From: Dolomedes plantarius
Lineage: Eukaryota; Arthropoda; Arachnida; Araneae; Dolomedidae
DNA: 64,000 nt
Assembly: GCA_907164885.2 (NCBI GenBank)
Contig: OU015500.1
Location: 47,538,146 to 47,602,145 of the forward strand
Reading direction: 5' to 3'
Position 1 is the first letter of the stretch. Each line of letters starts with the position of its first letter. The notes beneath the pieces were generated by a model. The model searched no databases. It was given only the letters and a program-made list of their open reading frames with translations, and was not told where the DNA came from. Both the position numbers and the translations under genes were made by a program. Below, piece by piece: positions 45,358 to 56,644 of the stretch.

Positions 45358-45823
45358 CAGTAAAACCTGGTTTATCCGGCCCTCGTTTTTCCGGATCTTC
45401 GGATAATCCGGATCACATTTGTAGACATTATTTTTATTTAATGTTCACATTAAGGTAATTATCAACCATGATAGCAAGAACGTACTACAAGTACATCAAA
45501 TATTCGCTGTTTGATTTGATCCAATGTACAGTTCCTGTATAGATTGTACATAAATTATTGTAATAAAATGCTTTTTTATTGAGTTTAAGAAAGCTTTACT
45601 AAACTTACTTATTCTTTGTTAAGAAATGATGTGAAAAGTATTTTTATATTTTTTAATGTCTTGTAAACAATACTGTGTAATTTTGGTACAAAACATAGTT
45701 TTTTATCGTAATAAACGGTAAGTCTGCTTAGTTAAGGATTTTTGTTTTGCTTATTAACCATATAACCTGGATTATCCGGATTGCCTATGGTCCCAGTTAG
45801 TCCGGATAAACGAGGTTTTACTG
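45358..45823 (+). mobile_element. Tigger-like MITE, copy B
   Basis: Ends CAGTAAAACCTGGTTTATCC (45358) and the inverse ...GGATAAACGAGGTTTTACTG (45823), with TA duplication (45356-45357 and 45824-45825). Full-length match, opposite orientation, to 30357-30816. Such ends (CAGTAAAACC) characterise pogo/Tigger elements. Confidence 0.92.
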
Positions 45824-45825
45824 TA

Positions 45826-47461
45826 CTTAATTTGCATGACTGCACGTCCGTTATACGTACATGTGTTGATGAGTTCTGACAAAATTTTAGCATTCTGAAT
45901 ATCTTGTTCAAAGCATCGGATTTAAATAGAAGAATTTCAGTTCCCCAGTGAATTGTTTTTAGAATTTACTTATTTTGGAATTTTTTTTCCTTTTTTGAAT
46001 TCTAAATCTGACGACCGCATACGTCTTTCTGCATATGCATTTTAGTCGTTAATTCCGTATTTACAAGGTTCCAGTTGGTTGAAAGAGTCAATAAAATAGT
46101 TCCTGAATATATTTTATCAGTTTAATGGAAAGTTAAGTAAAATAAATTTACAAACAGAATGTTAGCCTTAAATTGAAGGGGAAAAAAGTTTTATGTTGAT
46201 AGAAAAGTTGAGAAAAAACTCTTAAAATTTATATATTTTGAAATATTTGTCTTGTTTTACTAGAATTGAAAACAGTTTAAAACAAATTGTCACCAGATGT
46301 ATTTTTATTGTATGAGTATCCAGTCTACCCGCCGTTATCGATCATAGAGACGGGGTCAAAAATCCTAGTCAGGATGCGAACTTGCCGTCAAACCACCCAG
46401 GATCAACCTGTAAAACAGCAGAGGCGCGACACCTCTGTATTTCGACTGTTCAGGGGATATTGGTCGATTTCACCGTGATGGCCTGTTCCTATATACAGTT
46501 ACGGGTAAAATATTTAAAAAAAAATTAAATCGATCTATTTTTGTTTACTAAAAATAATTATCCTTTTCGAGGGATTCCATGGTTGATTATTTACGTTTGC
46601 TTATTCCATGATTTAAAAGGCTAGAGATTATGAAGGATTGCTTTCAGGCAGTTCAAGGGACTAATGATTAAAAGCATTCGCTTGGGGGGTGGTTAAAGGG
46701 ATAATGATTATAAATGAATTCTTTTAGATCACTTATCCGTCGTCAATCCATTTACCTTTGACAGCTAAGACCCCATCGGGAAATGCCTATTTGCTTTATC
46801 GCCTATTTGTTTGCGTCTCACTTCGGCTGCTCGCTTACATCACTGTGAAGAACGTTCTTAATGCACTGACTGAAGACATGTCACCGTACAGTCGTCAAGT
46901 CTCCTTTTGCCTGTTATTTACCGTCTTCTGGAACTTTCCGTTTTTATAGAGGGCAACTGTATTGGAAACGGCAACGCAATACTATGTACATTAATTCCTT
47001 GTCACTGACAACATCCACCTTTTTAGGATGTTCAAACCGAATATTTACAGACTATTTAAATAAAAGAGTAGCTTCTTTGCCTGTGTCGGGGAAAAATGTA
47101 ATTTCAGGCGCGTTCATGTTCGTTAATTTTTGTTTCGGATAAAGGGTGTCCAGAACATAGAATGGTTCAAAATTCAAAATATAATCACAAAAACAGTTGT
47201 GTAATTTTAAAAAAAGTATTTATTGATCTAAAGCACCCGAATTTCTTTATTCACTAATTACATGAGACGGCCACGAGTTTCTGGTTGGCTCAAACTGAAA
47301 ATCAGTCGGAACTCTGATTGGGATTACGAACATCGATTATCTCGGTATTGCATGAAAACTGAACTAGACCCTCACCACTAGTTGTTGGTAATTTTCCTGC
47401 AGCAGAGTGTGGTTGTGCAAAGGAATAATGCTAATTTTTCTCCGTCATTTTCATTGTCTAA
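45826..47461. other. No gene recognised
   Basis: A possible tRNA-like remnant on the minus strand near 46340-46440 (aagttcgcatcctgac). A sequence beginning gggtgtccagaacatag (47146) looks like a transposon end, without a partner. Confidence 0.3.
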
Positions 47462-48149
47462 TCTATATATATAAAACAGTTCCGTAACTGACTGACTCAC
47501 TGACATACAACGCACAGACCAAAAACCGCTGGACCTAGAGGGGCCGAAATTTTGCATGGCGATTCCTCTTATAGTGTAGGGTGCACTAAGAAAGATATTT
47601 GAAAAATTCTTCTTAGGTTTTTTAAAATTAAATTTTTTAAGCTGTTAGTAACTTTTTTTAAGTTTGCATTTAAAATAATAATTTGATGGTTATAAAATTT
47701 ATATCACGAGAAAGATCATAAAAATTCCTTTAAAATCAGATCTTTTTCGAATCTTTACCTCCATTTTCTGATTTTTGGTGAACTTTAAAAATTCATTTTT
47801 AGAATTTAATTTATTAATACTGATCACGTGATTTCGTCTTCTGGTACTTTAAATAAATTTATTGTCACCGTGCATAATATCTAAATAGACAAAAAAATAT
47901 TTTTTTCTTGCTATTGGGGGCAGACGATTGGACATTATCAAAACATATTTAAAATACAATAAAAGATGTTCCTCAAACTGCCTATATTAACTGTACTATA
48001 TTCTTTAGTTATGTCCTATTATATTTAATTTGAATATTTCTTCTACATTACTTTGTCTATTGAAAATATATCCGCTACTTTTCTTTGCATACATTGACCG
48101 TTGTATTTAATTGAATGTACTCCGTAGCGAAGTGCGGGTTTTCAGCTAG
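47462..48149 (+). mobile_element. Non-autonomous Helitron (family 1), plus strand
   Basis: 5' end TCTATATATATAAAACAG preceded by A; 3' end TCCGTAGCGAAGTGCGGGTT then TTCAGCTAG followed by T, with the terminal hairpin CCG...CGG. Same family and opposite orientation to 40026-40739. Insertion between A and T without duplication fits Helitrons. Confidence 0.9.
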
Positions 48150-48363
48150 TTTTGTATATTTCTCGAAATGTCTGTGTTTTACGGTGTTATGATGGAGTTC
48201 GATTCTATGCGACTTCGGGATCTATTCCGTAACCACGTTAATTTAGAGCGGTTTGCGTACGGAAAGAATCTAAGTAACCGGAGTAGTATTAGCGGCTATG
48301 TCTTGATGAGAAGCACATGATAATGACGAAGCTAAGAAATCTAAGGCTATAATTGGTGTAGGG

Positions 48364-49249
48364 CAGGGTCGGCAAACCTTCGTGAATAGGAGGGCATATT
48401 TCGGAAATGTAGAGTTAAGCGGCCACCGCTGGATGAAGAGGAGGGGGGGGGGGGGTTAATATTTAAACAGGAAATATTAATGCTACATAAATTTTTAATA
48501 CATAAATCAAATTTTAATTTTAATAAAACAATCTTAAAATTGATATTAGGCGATATTTGGCAATTGTAACTCTGCGGTCGACTCTTTGTAAGTGGCATAT
48601 ATGTTTGAATTCTCAGTTATCAGGCATTGTTCCAAACGAGTGTCAGTGAGGATTGATCGGTACTTTGATTTTAAGTATTTCATATTGGAAAACAAAGATT
48701 CACACGCATGTGTCAACGCTCAAAGGCCAGTTCAGTTCAGACCACATTGTCTCAACAATGGGAATCTATTTCAATTCACTAAATTCCAGAATTTTTTTTT
48801 TTCGTTTATTGCGTGATTTTAATTCAATGTCATTTCTTATATTTATAATTTCCGATTATAATTCCTCCATATTGGAAATATCAAAATACTTTGCGATTTT
48901 ATGAGTCGCATCGTTCTCTGTGTGAGAGAAATAATTAGTTAAAAAACGAAAGAAGGCCTCTAATTCGTAGAATTCTTCAATCTGGTCTTAAATTCTTCTA
49001 ATAAGGTATCAAAAAATGTTTGGCAAAGTGATAGGTGGCATTTCCATCGCAATAATTTTCTATCACCATTTTTAAATTTGGGAAATGGGATAAATTATCT
49101 TTCTCCATATGCGATATCCCAGAGCTCCAATTCATTACAACTACAAGCGTTTTGTTCAAATAGCTAAAATTTAGATAGTTGAACGGCGGGCCCTTTAAAT
49201 TGTTTCGCGAGCACCCTTGTGCTCGCGGGCAACGCGTTGCCGACCCCTG
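48364..49249 (-). mobile_element. hAT transposon remnant (886 bp)
   Basis: Ends CAGGGTCGGCAAACCTTCG (48364) and GGCAACGCGTTGCCGACCCCTG-type right end (49249). Flanks gtgtaggg (48356-48363) and gtgcagga (49250-49257) match 6 of 8. A strong GC hairpin (gcgagcacccttgtgctcgc) lies near 49207. A minus-strand transposase C-terminus is kept. Confidence 0.82.
48560..48745 (-). pseudogene. hAT transposase C-terminal domain fragment
   Basis: The minus strand reads ACESLFSNMKYLKSKYRSIL followed by TDTRLEQCLITENSNIYA. This is the hAT dimerisation motif (CExxFSxMKxxKSKYRSxLTDxxLExCL). Upstream catalytic parts are missing or decayed within 48745-49200. Confidence 0.75.
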
Positions 49250-49257
49250 GTGCAGGA

Positions 49258-50551
49258 TCTCCTGCTACTTCATATTTTCTGTATCTCTGTTCTGTATTTT
49301 GAAATAAGTGGATTTTATTAACTGCATAGTTATAATTTTTGTCATGATTAATTATTTTATGTCAAATATACACACTGTAGAAATTAAATTGAAATATTCA
49401 AGTAATTAGGGGAGTAATTTCCACCTATTTTTAAGAAAAAAAACTATTTTTGAATATATAGAAAAAAAAATAGCTTTGTTGGTTGGAATTTCAATTTGCA
49501 TCCCCTCTCAACTCATTGTAAAATTATCCTCTTCAATTATTCAAAATCGTCCTTCGCAAACAGAAACTGTTTTATTCTTTGCTTCGTGTCGCTATTAAGC
49601 TGAATCTGAAGCCGATACAAATATTTTATTTATTTATTTCTAATTTGAATGGCATCAGCAGAGCACTTCAGTCGGAATTTGCTCCCTTTCTTCGGCAGGA
49701 GTGGAATAAATGGTCGTGAGCTGAGTTCTAAAAGGAAGAACTAAAGTTAGCGGAGTTTTTCCTGGAATAATTTAAGAAACTAGACGCTATTTGATATTCA
49801 CAGGACTTCGCGGGAAAAGAGAAAAAAAAAAAACGTCCATTTTGGTATAAATGCAAATTTGAGACGGAGTCGCAATATTGAGAGACGGAAACAAGATGGG
49901 TGGGTTAGATATGTATTCTGACCCATAATTTTGAAGGAATATAGTATTTTTATATAAAGTATTTGTATTCGAAAAATAGCCCCTGAAATTCACCAAAAAC
50001 TAGTCAACACATGTTTCTGAAGCAAATATACCTAAAGAAAAAAAAATTGGTCTGTTAAGATTTTGTTTTATTCTAATTTTAGATATTCTAAAAACGTCTT
50101 TCCAGTAGAATCTGTGAAGAACATAACTTATTGTGTGGTATACGGTTGGGCTTAATATTTAGAGCATCCAAAATCCAAATCGAGTTCTAAATATACTCTT
50201 TACAGCAGAATTTAAAATATACTTTTTTTACGTACATTTCTGTATGATTATACTATTTTGTACCAACATCCTTTACGGGGAATATAATTTATTTGGGGAA
50301 TGTATACGTTCGTTTCAAGGTCACTAATTATTATCCTAGCCTAAATTGTCTAACCAGCTGCATCTAGTGAGATTTTGGTTGCCTTCGCAATGATTTAAAA
50401 GAAAAAGGGTTGCACTAAGATATGGTAACCCATAAGAGGAAAAGTTTACATTTGGAATTGAAGAGCCTGGTTGCACTAAAGAATTTTCCGATAACTGTCA
50501 TTTTATTGTAAGAGATTGTATACATTTCAATAATTGTGATTTACTTTTAAG
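49258..50551. other. No gene recognised
   Basis: AT-rich DNA; poly(A) patches only. Confidence 0.4.
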
Positions 50552-50810
50552 GTTTTGCTTTTTTGAATGAGAATTTGTTTTCCGTTGAAACATTTTTTTT
50601 ATTAAAGAATAATTTTAGCAGTACCTGCAATTTTCGCAGAAAAAAAACAAAACAATCTTATAGAATTTTGTTTTTCGGTTAGTCCTTTTTTTGCAGAATG
50701 GGTTGGAGGCAGAGAGTTTAAATAGAAGTTGTGTGAAAATCAACTAGGATACATTTTTCCATATTACTAAGCTATTGCAATATGGCAGGTTTACGTCGAT
50801 CTTTAAATCA
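50552..50810. repeat. Diverged direct duplication, copy 1
   Basis: Aligns over about 260 bp with 52071-52350: shared blocks include aataattttagcagtacctg, tttttcggttagtc, gtgaaaatcaactagga, and tatggcaggtttacgtc. Confidence 0.85.
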
Positions 50811-52070
50811 TTCACGAATAGAATTTGTCCTAACGGCGCATGGGATAACTTTCTGATACCTTCACTTTATGTGAGATAATTTAGGGTGTGCTGAAACGTG
50901 ATTATAAATGCTCAGTGTACCGTGTCAGTTTCTCAATTTGGCATGGCCAAATTGAAACGCGTTATTGAACAAGGTACGAAATGCGTAACATAAGAGTTCT
51001 GTTTATACTTCTCTCTGTCAGAGAATACAACCAATCTACAATTGTGCATTATATAGATAGATTCCATTGTGTTGATTCACCATCTACTTCGATTTGTCTG
51101 TAAATCAACACTGGCTAACAGGCTCAATTTTAAGGTATTTGGTTGGTGTTATGCACTATATTAACCACCTGTTGGTCGAGGAAAGTAGATTTGGAATATT
51201 TTTGCTATTGTTCTTCTTTTGTTGTTTAATGAGAAACATCCGCTACAAGCAATATTCGGGAAATTCCTGAATAACTGAATGCATTCCTCTTTACTATGAC
51301 TATATTCTCCATTTGGTTTTACTATTTTATGGCCTTCTCTCCCTTGTTTTTTATAATTAAATGTCTTATGTTTCAGGACCAAACCGTAGCCAACTCTATG
51401 CAGTGAACTGAATTTTTAAAATTTATCTGAGAAGTCTGTCTTATTTTTCGATTTTTTTCTGCGAAAATATTTATAGTCTTTAAGTACCAGCCAAGGCGTT
51501 CTTTTTCACTTTAAAATTATTTTCTTGCGTCTGTTTGCAAACCGTCCCTTTCAGTTTTTAAATTTGATTTTTGCATTTGCAAGGTTTGCTATTCCCTGTG
51601 TGTGTATTTGAGTTTTCGCTTTTTCTTTTATTTCTTTGCGCTGCTAAGTTACGTATTGGAACTCTTGGTTTCTTTTGAAATTGCTGTTCCCAGCGCAAAG
51701 TACACTGTGCTATTGTGAACAGATTGAAAATTTTCTGTTGGGAAACCCTTGGGTGCTTTTTATTTTTTAAATATCCTCTCTTTTTATCATGTACACGTAT
51801 AGAATAAATTTAGGGCTCAACTGATTGGAGAATAAGTGCTGTTGTTCTGGAGCAAATGTTACTGAAACTTTGTGAACGGGGTGGGGTGGTAGGAGGGTTT
51901 ATTTATTCGATTAGAGACCATGTTTAAAACACGATTGAAAGGTATTCATAAATCAGGTTTCAATGTTATTTTTGCAGTGGAATTGACTAGACATTAATTA
52001 GACATCAGGACTTAAGTATTTTCATGTGTTTTACGGATATGTAATTGTTATTTTATGGGTGGAAGGGATA
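50811..52070. other. No gene recognised
   Basis: Spacer between the two copies of the duplication. AT-rich, no familiar coding frame. Confidence 0.4.
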
Positions 52071-52350
52071 CTTTTGCTTTTTAAAATGAGAATTTTTTTT
52101 CCCCATTTGAAACAATTTTTTTCCCCTTAAAAATAATTTTAGCAGTACCTGCGTTTTGTTTTTTTCCCCTGTGTAAAGTAAGTAAAAAAAAAAAAAAATC
52201 GTATGGAATTTTTTATTTTTCGGTTAGTCTTTTTTTTCAGAAAGGGGGTGCAGCAGAGAGTTTAAGAAAGGTTTGTGAAAATCAACTAGGATCTATTTCC
52301 ATATTACTAGCTATTACCAATATGGCAGGTTTACGTCAGTCTTTAAATAA
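52071..52350. repeat. Diverged direct duplication, copy 2
   Basis: Same orientation as 50552-50810, differing mainly in T/A/C homopolymer lengths. Distance between copies about 1.5 kb. Confidence 0.85.
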
Positions 52351-52438
52351 TTAACTTTAAAATCGATCTTAAAATATTTTTTAAACATAATTTTTTATTT
52401 GAAATAAAAATAAATCTTTTATAAGTTAGTTTTCTGTT

Positions 52439-52442
<4 letters not shown>

Positions 52443-52469
<27 letters not shown>
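52443..52469. repeat. Poly(T)27 run
   Basis: Twenty-seven T. Confidence 0.97.
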
Positions 52470-52473
<4 letters not shown>

Positions 52474-53162
52474 ATTCTGTCCCCTTCATAAGCTTTTGAT
52501 TTATTTTCAAGTTCAATTCTTTTTTTTATTTATAAATAGCACATTATTTAATGACAGTTTTGTTAGAGGTTAATTAAAATTCGAATCAAGTTTATAGATA
52601 GTAACAAATTCATTATTTATGGTATTAGATAGCTAAATTGTATAAATTTATTTTCAATGCATGCGTATTCTTTATAATTAGAAAAATTGGTCGTAAAGAG
52701 AGAACGAGCGAGGAACAGAGACATGTTGCTAAAGATTATCTGAAACATTCGTACAATCAGTTGAAAAAATCAGTGGAAAAGAAAACATGATTACACGTGT
52801 GCGCAAATGTAATATTTTAGATAGCAAATTTTTTTCTGAGGCTCGGAAAATGAAGTTAATATCCTCAACTAAATGAGGAATTTGCACGTTTTTTATTTTA
52901 CATTTATGATGTAGAAATAAAAAATATGATCGAAAGCATTTTTTTTTTGTTTAGTTTTAGAACCCTAAAAGTTGACATAATTTTTTAAACGCGCACTATT
53001 ACTTCGTCTCAAAAACGCTACTTTCCTACGCGGATACATGTGACGTCACAGTGCACCGTAGCGCATTTGTTTACTTCGGTGTTTGGGATGTGTTGCGTAG
53101 TTTAAGTTTGATATCTAGCGTTTTTTTATTTTTATTTTAAGAAGTCAACGTATCTTAAAGCA

Positions 53163-53224
53163 ATTTCTAAATATTGTTTAGTACCTTGGTGCACAAGCAC
53201 GACGGTAAATACACCTCGAAAGCT

Positions 53225-53306
<82 letters not shown>

Positions 53307-53443
53307 ATTTATTATGTGTGGTGTTCCAAAAGATAATATAAAAAGGAAAGCATGAACAGTTGCAATGAAAGGCGATGAAAAAAAGAAATCGAGCATTGTC
53401 CACTAAGACAAGTCACTGGTGTTGTGCAGATCACTTTCGGCAA
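53163..53443 (+). pseudogene. THAP zinc-finger domain, broken by a poly(T)74 run
   Basis: The first part reads SKYCLVPWCTSTTVNTPRKL (C-x4-C finger start; the codon before S is ATT where ATG is expected). A 74-nt T run (53226-53299) follows. The frame picks up as VPKDNIKRKA, stop, TVAMKGDEKKKSSIV, and after a shift KTSHWCCADHFRQ, with C-x2-H of the C2CH finger (C-A-D-H), then a possible donor GTAATT at 53444. Order and spacing fit THAP (C-x2-4-C ... VPKD ... W ... C-x2-H-F), a DNA-binding domain of host regulators and P-type transposases. Stop, frameshift, lost start and poly(T) insertion make it dead as it stands. Confidence 0.65.
53226..53299. repeat. Poly(T)74 run
   Basis: Seventy-four uninterrupted T, the longest homopolymer in the window, within the THAP remnant. 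Could be the tail of a retroposed sequence in minus orientation, slippage, or an assembly artefact. Confidence 0.95.
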
Positions 53444-54039
53444 GTAATTTCTTCATTCTGTTAACATATGAATGTAACTTTTTTATAAGAATTCAATATT
53501 GATTCAAAATAGTGCTACAAGAAAAATATATTATTATATAACTTTGTTCCATTATGTATATTAATTTGCTTAAAGATTCAAACTATGAAATTAATGTTTA
53601 CAAGATTGGTCTAATATTTTTATTAGCCAAAATCGTTATCAATTTATGAATAAATTTATATGACACTTTACTGCAAATTTTATAGGCTATACTGTTGCTG
53701 CTTTTAATATTAAATATTATGTCAGTGATATAGCTTATCAGGAAATTGTTTAAAAGTCTATGGCAAAGTTTTACCATAGTGACAACACCATAAGCGTGTT
53801 AAATTAAAGCTTATAAAAGCATGTTATGGCTATGCAAATTATGCAATTAAATACTGTATTAAACTTAATTTAAACTTTGACATTCAGAATGTTTTTTTAA
53901 ATCCAATGCGGAGGCACTTATATTCAAACATTGGCCCTTACTACGCCGCAGTTTCACTGTCCATTTTATTGTGGGGGCACCATATAGGCAGACAGCATTA
54001 CCTCCTATGAAGGACGACACGAACGGAGGCATTTTTCGT

Positions 54040-54116
54040 GGCGCAACGCTGGGACTCGATCTGAGCACCCTCAGCACCGAAAACCAGCGCGCTGTACCAC
54101 TGGGCCGCCACAAGCC
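54040..54116 (-). repeat. tRNA-derived SINE head, minus strand
   Basis: The minus strand reads GTGGCGGCCCAGTGGTACAG (A-box-like) and CAGATCGAGTCCC (B-box). The wording gctggttttcggtgctgagggtgctcag parallels the SINE head at 35640 (gctggctttcggtgccgaaggtgctcag), so they belong to one family. Confidence 0.7.
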
Positions 54117-54933
54117 CACATTTCAGAATGTATTTTTTTGGTTTATGTGTGCAGTAGCATTTTTAGAAATTACTTTAGTGGTAGGTGGGTTACAACCCCC
54201 CCCCCCCTACATGTCTCACTGAACCACTGCACCTGTAGATTAAGAGATTAATTTGATAAATGCATAGACAATATCTAACTTTTAGGCTTGTGTAAAGAAC
54301 AACGCACGTCAGCGTACTACAATCTACATTACGTAAGTAGAATAATAATGCAAACAATGTATACATATGTCTGAGCTTTAAATTCTCGTATTTCTGCTCT
54401 CATAAACTGCCCCCAAAGGAAAACCTACAAATGAATCCATTTTAGGCAGGTTGTCAGATTGTCCTTTTGCAAAACCGGCAATAAAGCCATGTTAACCAAA
54501 CAAAATAAAATAAAAATAAAAATAAGACGTCGATAGAATATAATTATAAAATAAAGTGATAGACAATAGCCACAAATTTGACAGCACCAAATTAGAAAAA
54601 TTAAATGATTTTAAAATGTTAGTTTAAGAGTAGGTATCGTAAAATCTCACGCTAGAAAATGTAAACATGGAAGGATGGTGCTTAGTGACGTCAGAACCAA
54701 TCACGTAGCGTTTTGAGGTCACATGATTTTTCAACAGTTTTCGCTTATCTTAAATTTAAAATTTTAATTATTTAGATCTATATATACGTTTTAATTGATG
54801 TTTTCGAACATTTTGATAACCAATCTGTTAATAAAAAATAGAATGACCATATTCCCCACATGTGCAAATTCCTGATTCTCGAGCGTTGCCCGCGTCCTAG
54901 ATAATTCCTATAGTACCGGGAGTTCATCTACAG

Positions 54934-55160
54934 CAGGGGTACTCAAACTGCGGCCCACCAAGCTTTTATGTGCGGCTCGAGACCTCACGCTCATTATCAG
55001 GCAAGTGCTTTTAGTAAACAATTTTGAAATTTAGTAGTTGAGAATTACAAAATTTTACAAAATCTGCCACGAGACATTCACACTCATTATCAGGCAGGTG
55101 CTTTTAGTAAAACAATTTTGAAAATTAGTGCTTGAAAAATACAATAATTACAGGGTAAAA
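54934..55160. mobile_element. hAT left terminus with a 93-bp internal tandem duplication
   Basis: CAGGGGTACTCAAACTGCGG at 54934 is a typical hAT end; no matching right end was found. Just inside, a unit containing cattatcaggcargtgctt is repeated twice with a 93-bp period (54979-55070 and 55070-55160). Confidence 0.6.
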
Positions 55161-56202
55161 AAACGTTTTATATACCTTGTTTTTAAATTTTCTGTTGAAT
55201 CATATAAGCTTGACAATTCTATGTATAAATAAGTACTTTTTTAAAATTTTTTGATGAACTATCCCATCAACTTGAAAGAAAACGATCAAATGCGTAATAA
55301 AAAGGTATCAAATGCGTAACTAATCCTTTAGCACGAGAATTGGAAGTTAACTTGCGTTTAAATTTTCATTCCCGTCCCGGTCGATAGATGGCTACACCAT
55401 TCTACAAAACAAAATTAACTGAAAAGGAATTCAAATCTGCTTAAAGATGGCTAAAATATTAAAATAATGCATTGTCATCGTGTTCTGAGCTATTCTAAAA
55501 GTTTCAAATGTCTAGCTAGTCGGGAAGTTAGTTAAAATCGATTGCAAGATTTGTACCGGACAAAGACACAAACAAGAAAGCGAGTTAATAAAACATGGTA
55601 AAAATGTGCCAAAATTTTGCCACTTTTTGCTAACGTTGTTTCCATCCCCGTATCTTTTGTAAATCATCCGATTTCAAAATTATATACGCTAAGAATGTAC
55701 ATAGAAATCGGCTTACTAATTTTTACCTCGATGACGTATCGATGGTAGCATGTAGCACCTCTTTCGTTTAAAATAGTCAAAAGTGTGTCCCAACATAAAA
55801 ATAAAAATCCCAATCATTTTTAAATAAACGTTTACATTTAGGATTTTAGTTTTATTTTTTAGATTATTATATTATAAGGTACAGTGTACTGTGTTGCGGC
55901 CCACGTAACGTAGCAAACATATGCATGCTGCCTGAGAAAAAAATGCATGCCGCTGACATAGTTTATATACCTTTTTTTTATCTGATAGAAAACTTCTGTA
56001 ACAATTTTCTTCTCGGTTTATTCTTTTGTCGGAAACATATTAAAGGTCCATAGGCAAATTTTATATTATTTCGAGATATTGTCTGAACGAATTCCTTCAT
56101 CTCTTGTTTTTTAACATTTTTCTTTCCATCTTGACTATGCCTTTTGAATATTTATAGATGCCATTGTAATAGATATATAAATCAGAAGGATGTGATGTTA
56201 TT

Positions 56203-56205
<3 letters not shown>
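55161..56205. other. No gene recognised
   Basis: AT-rich. A gcggcccacgtaacgtagc motif near 55895 could be subterminal hAT sequence. Otherwise nothing. Confidence 0.35.
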
Positions 56206-56208
<3 letters not shown>

Positions 56209-56257
<49 letters not shown>

Positions 56258-56274
56258 GAGAGAGGGGGGGGGGG
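56209..56274. repeat. (TA)n microsatellite and G11 run
   Basis: About 23 TA units, gaagagaga, then G11 at 56264-56274. Confidence 0.97.
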
Positions 56275-56590
56275 TCCTGTGGCTCAGTTGGCAAAGGCAA
56301 CGTGACAGAGATCTAAACGTCTCTGGTTCGATGGCGGTCGCTGACAAATCCACCGCTGTGTTCGCTAATGTGGTGCAGCCACGCAAAATATGTTGTGGCT
56401 GCAATGTCCTCCAAGTTCTTAAATTTACCTCTGGAGGTGCGGGGTCAAGTGCTCCGGTCTCGTCACTTGACTCGGTTCAAAATTACAGGACCGGCCCATA
56501 GGGGGTAATGCTGGTCCACCTATACGGTGCTCCGAAAAGTGGCCAGGAAAACCGCAGTGTCTTGTGGCGGTAAGGATAATGTGTAAAAAA
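56275..56590 (+). repeat. tRNA-derived SINE
   Basis: Head with A-box TGGCTCAGTTGG and B-box GGTTCGATGGC. Its body (gtggctgcaatgtcctccaa, aaatttacctctggagg, ggtctcgtcacttgactcgg) is shared with the SINE at 59541. The 3' part differs from that copy. Confidence 0.82.
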
Positions 56591-56612
56591 ACCGTCTGCC
56601 GCATTGGAAAAG

Positions 56613-56643
56613 GATATATATATAATATAATATATATATATAT
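56613..56643. repeat. (TA)n microsatellite at mariner left flank
   Basis: TA-rich tract that continues on the other side of the mariner (57929-57981), showing insertion into a TA repeat. Confidence 0.9.
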
Positions 56644-56644
56644 A

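Larger units (their letters stand above)
53007..54720 (+). mobile_element. Possible THAP-domain transposon remnant with inverted flanks
   Basis: Left flank 53007-53074 (ctcaaaaacgctac...tgacgtcacagtgcacc...gtttac) is an imperfect inverse of right flank 54661-54720 (gtaaac...ggtgcttagtgacgtcag...gtagcgttttgag). Between them lie a THAP-type zinc finger and a SINE. THAP domains form the N-terminus of P-element-family transposases, so a P-like element is the leading idea. The RNase-H-like core was not found and no target duplication is clear. Confidence 0.4.

Noticed and set aside
55880..55930. Right end of the hAT starting at 54934
   Set aside because: gcggcccacg resembles subterminal hAT sequence but no CCCCTG-type terminus or duplicated flank follows.
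56097..56404. Minus-strand open frames with IYIYIY
   Set aside because: They cover the TA repeat and the adjacent SINE; no protein.
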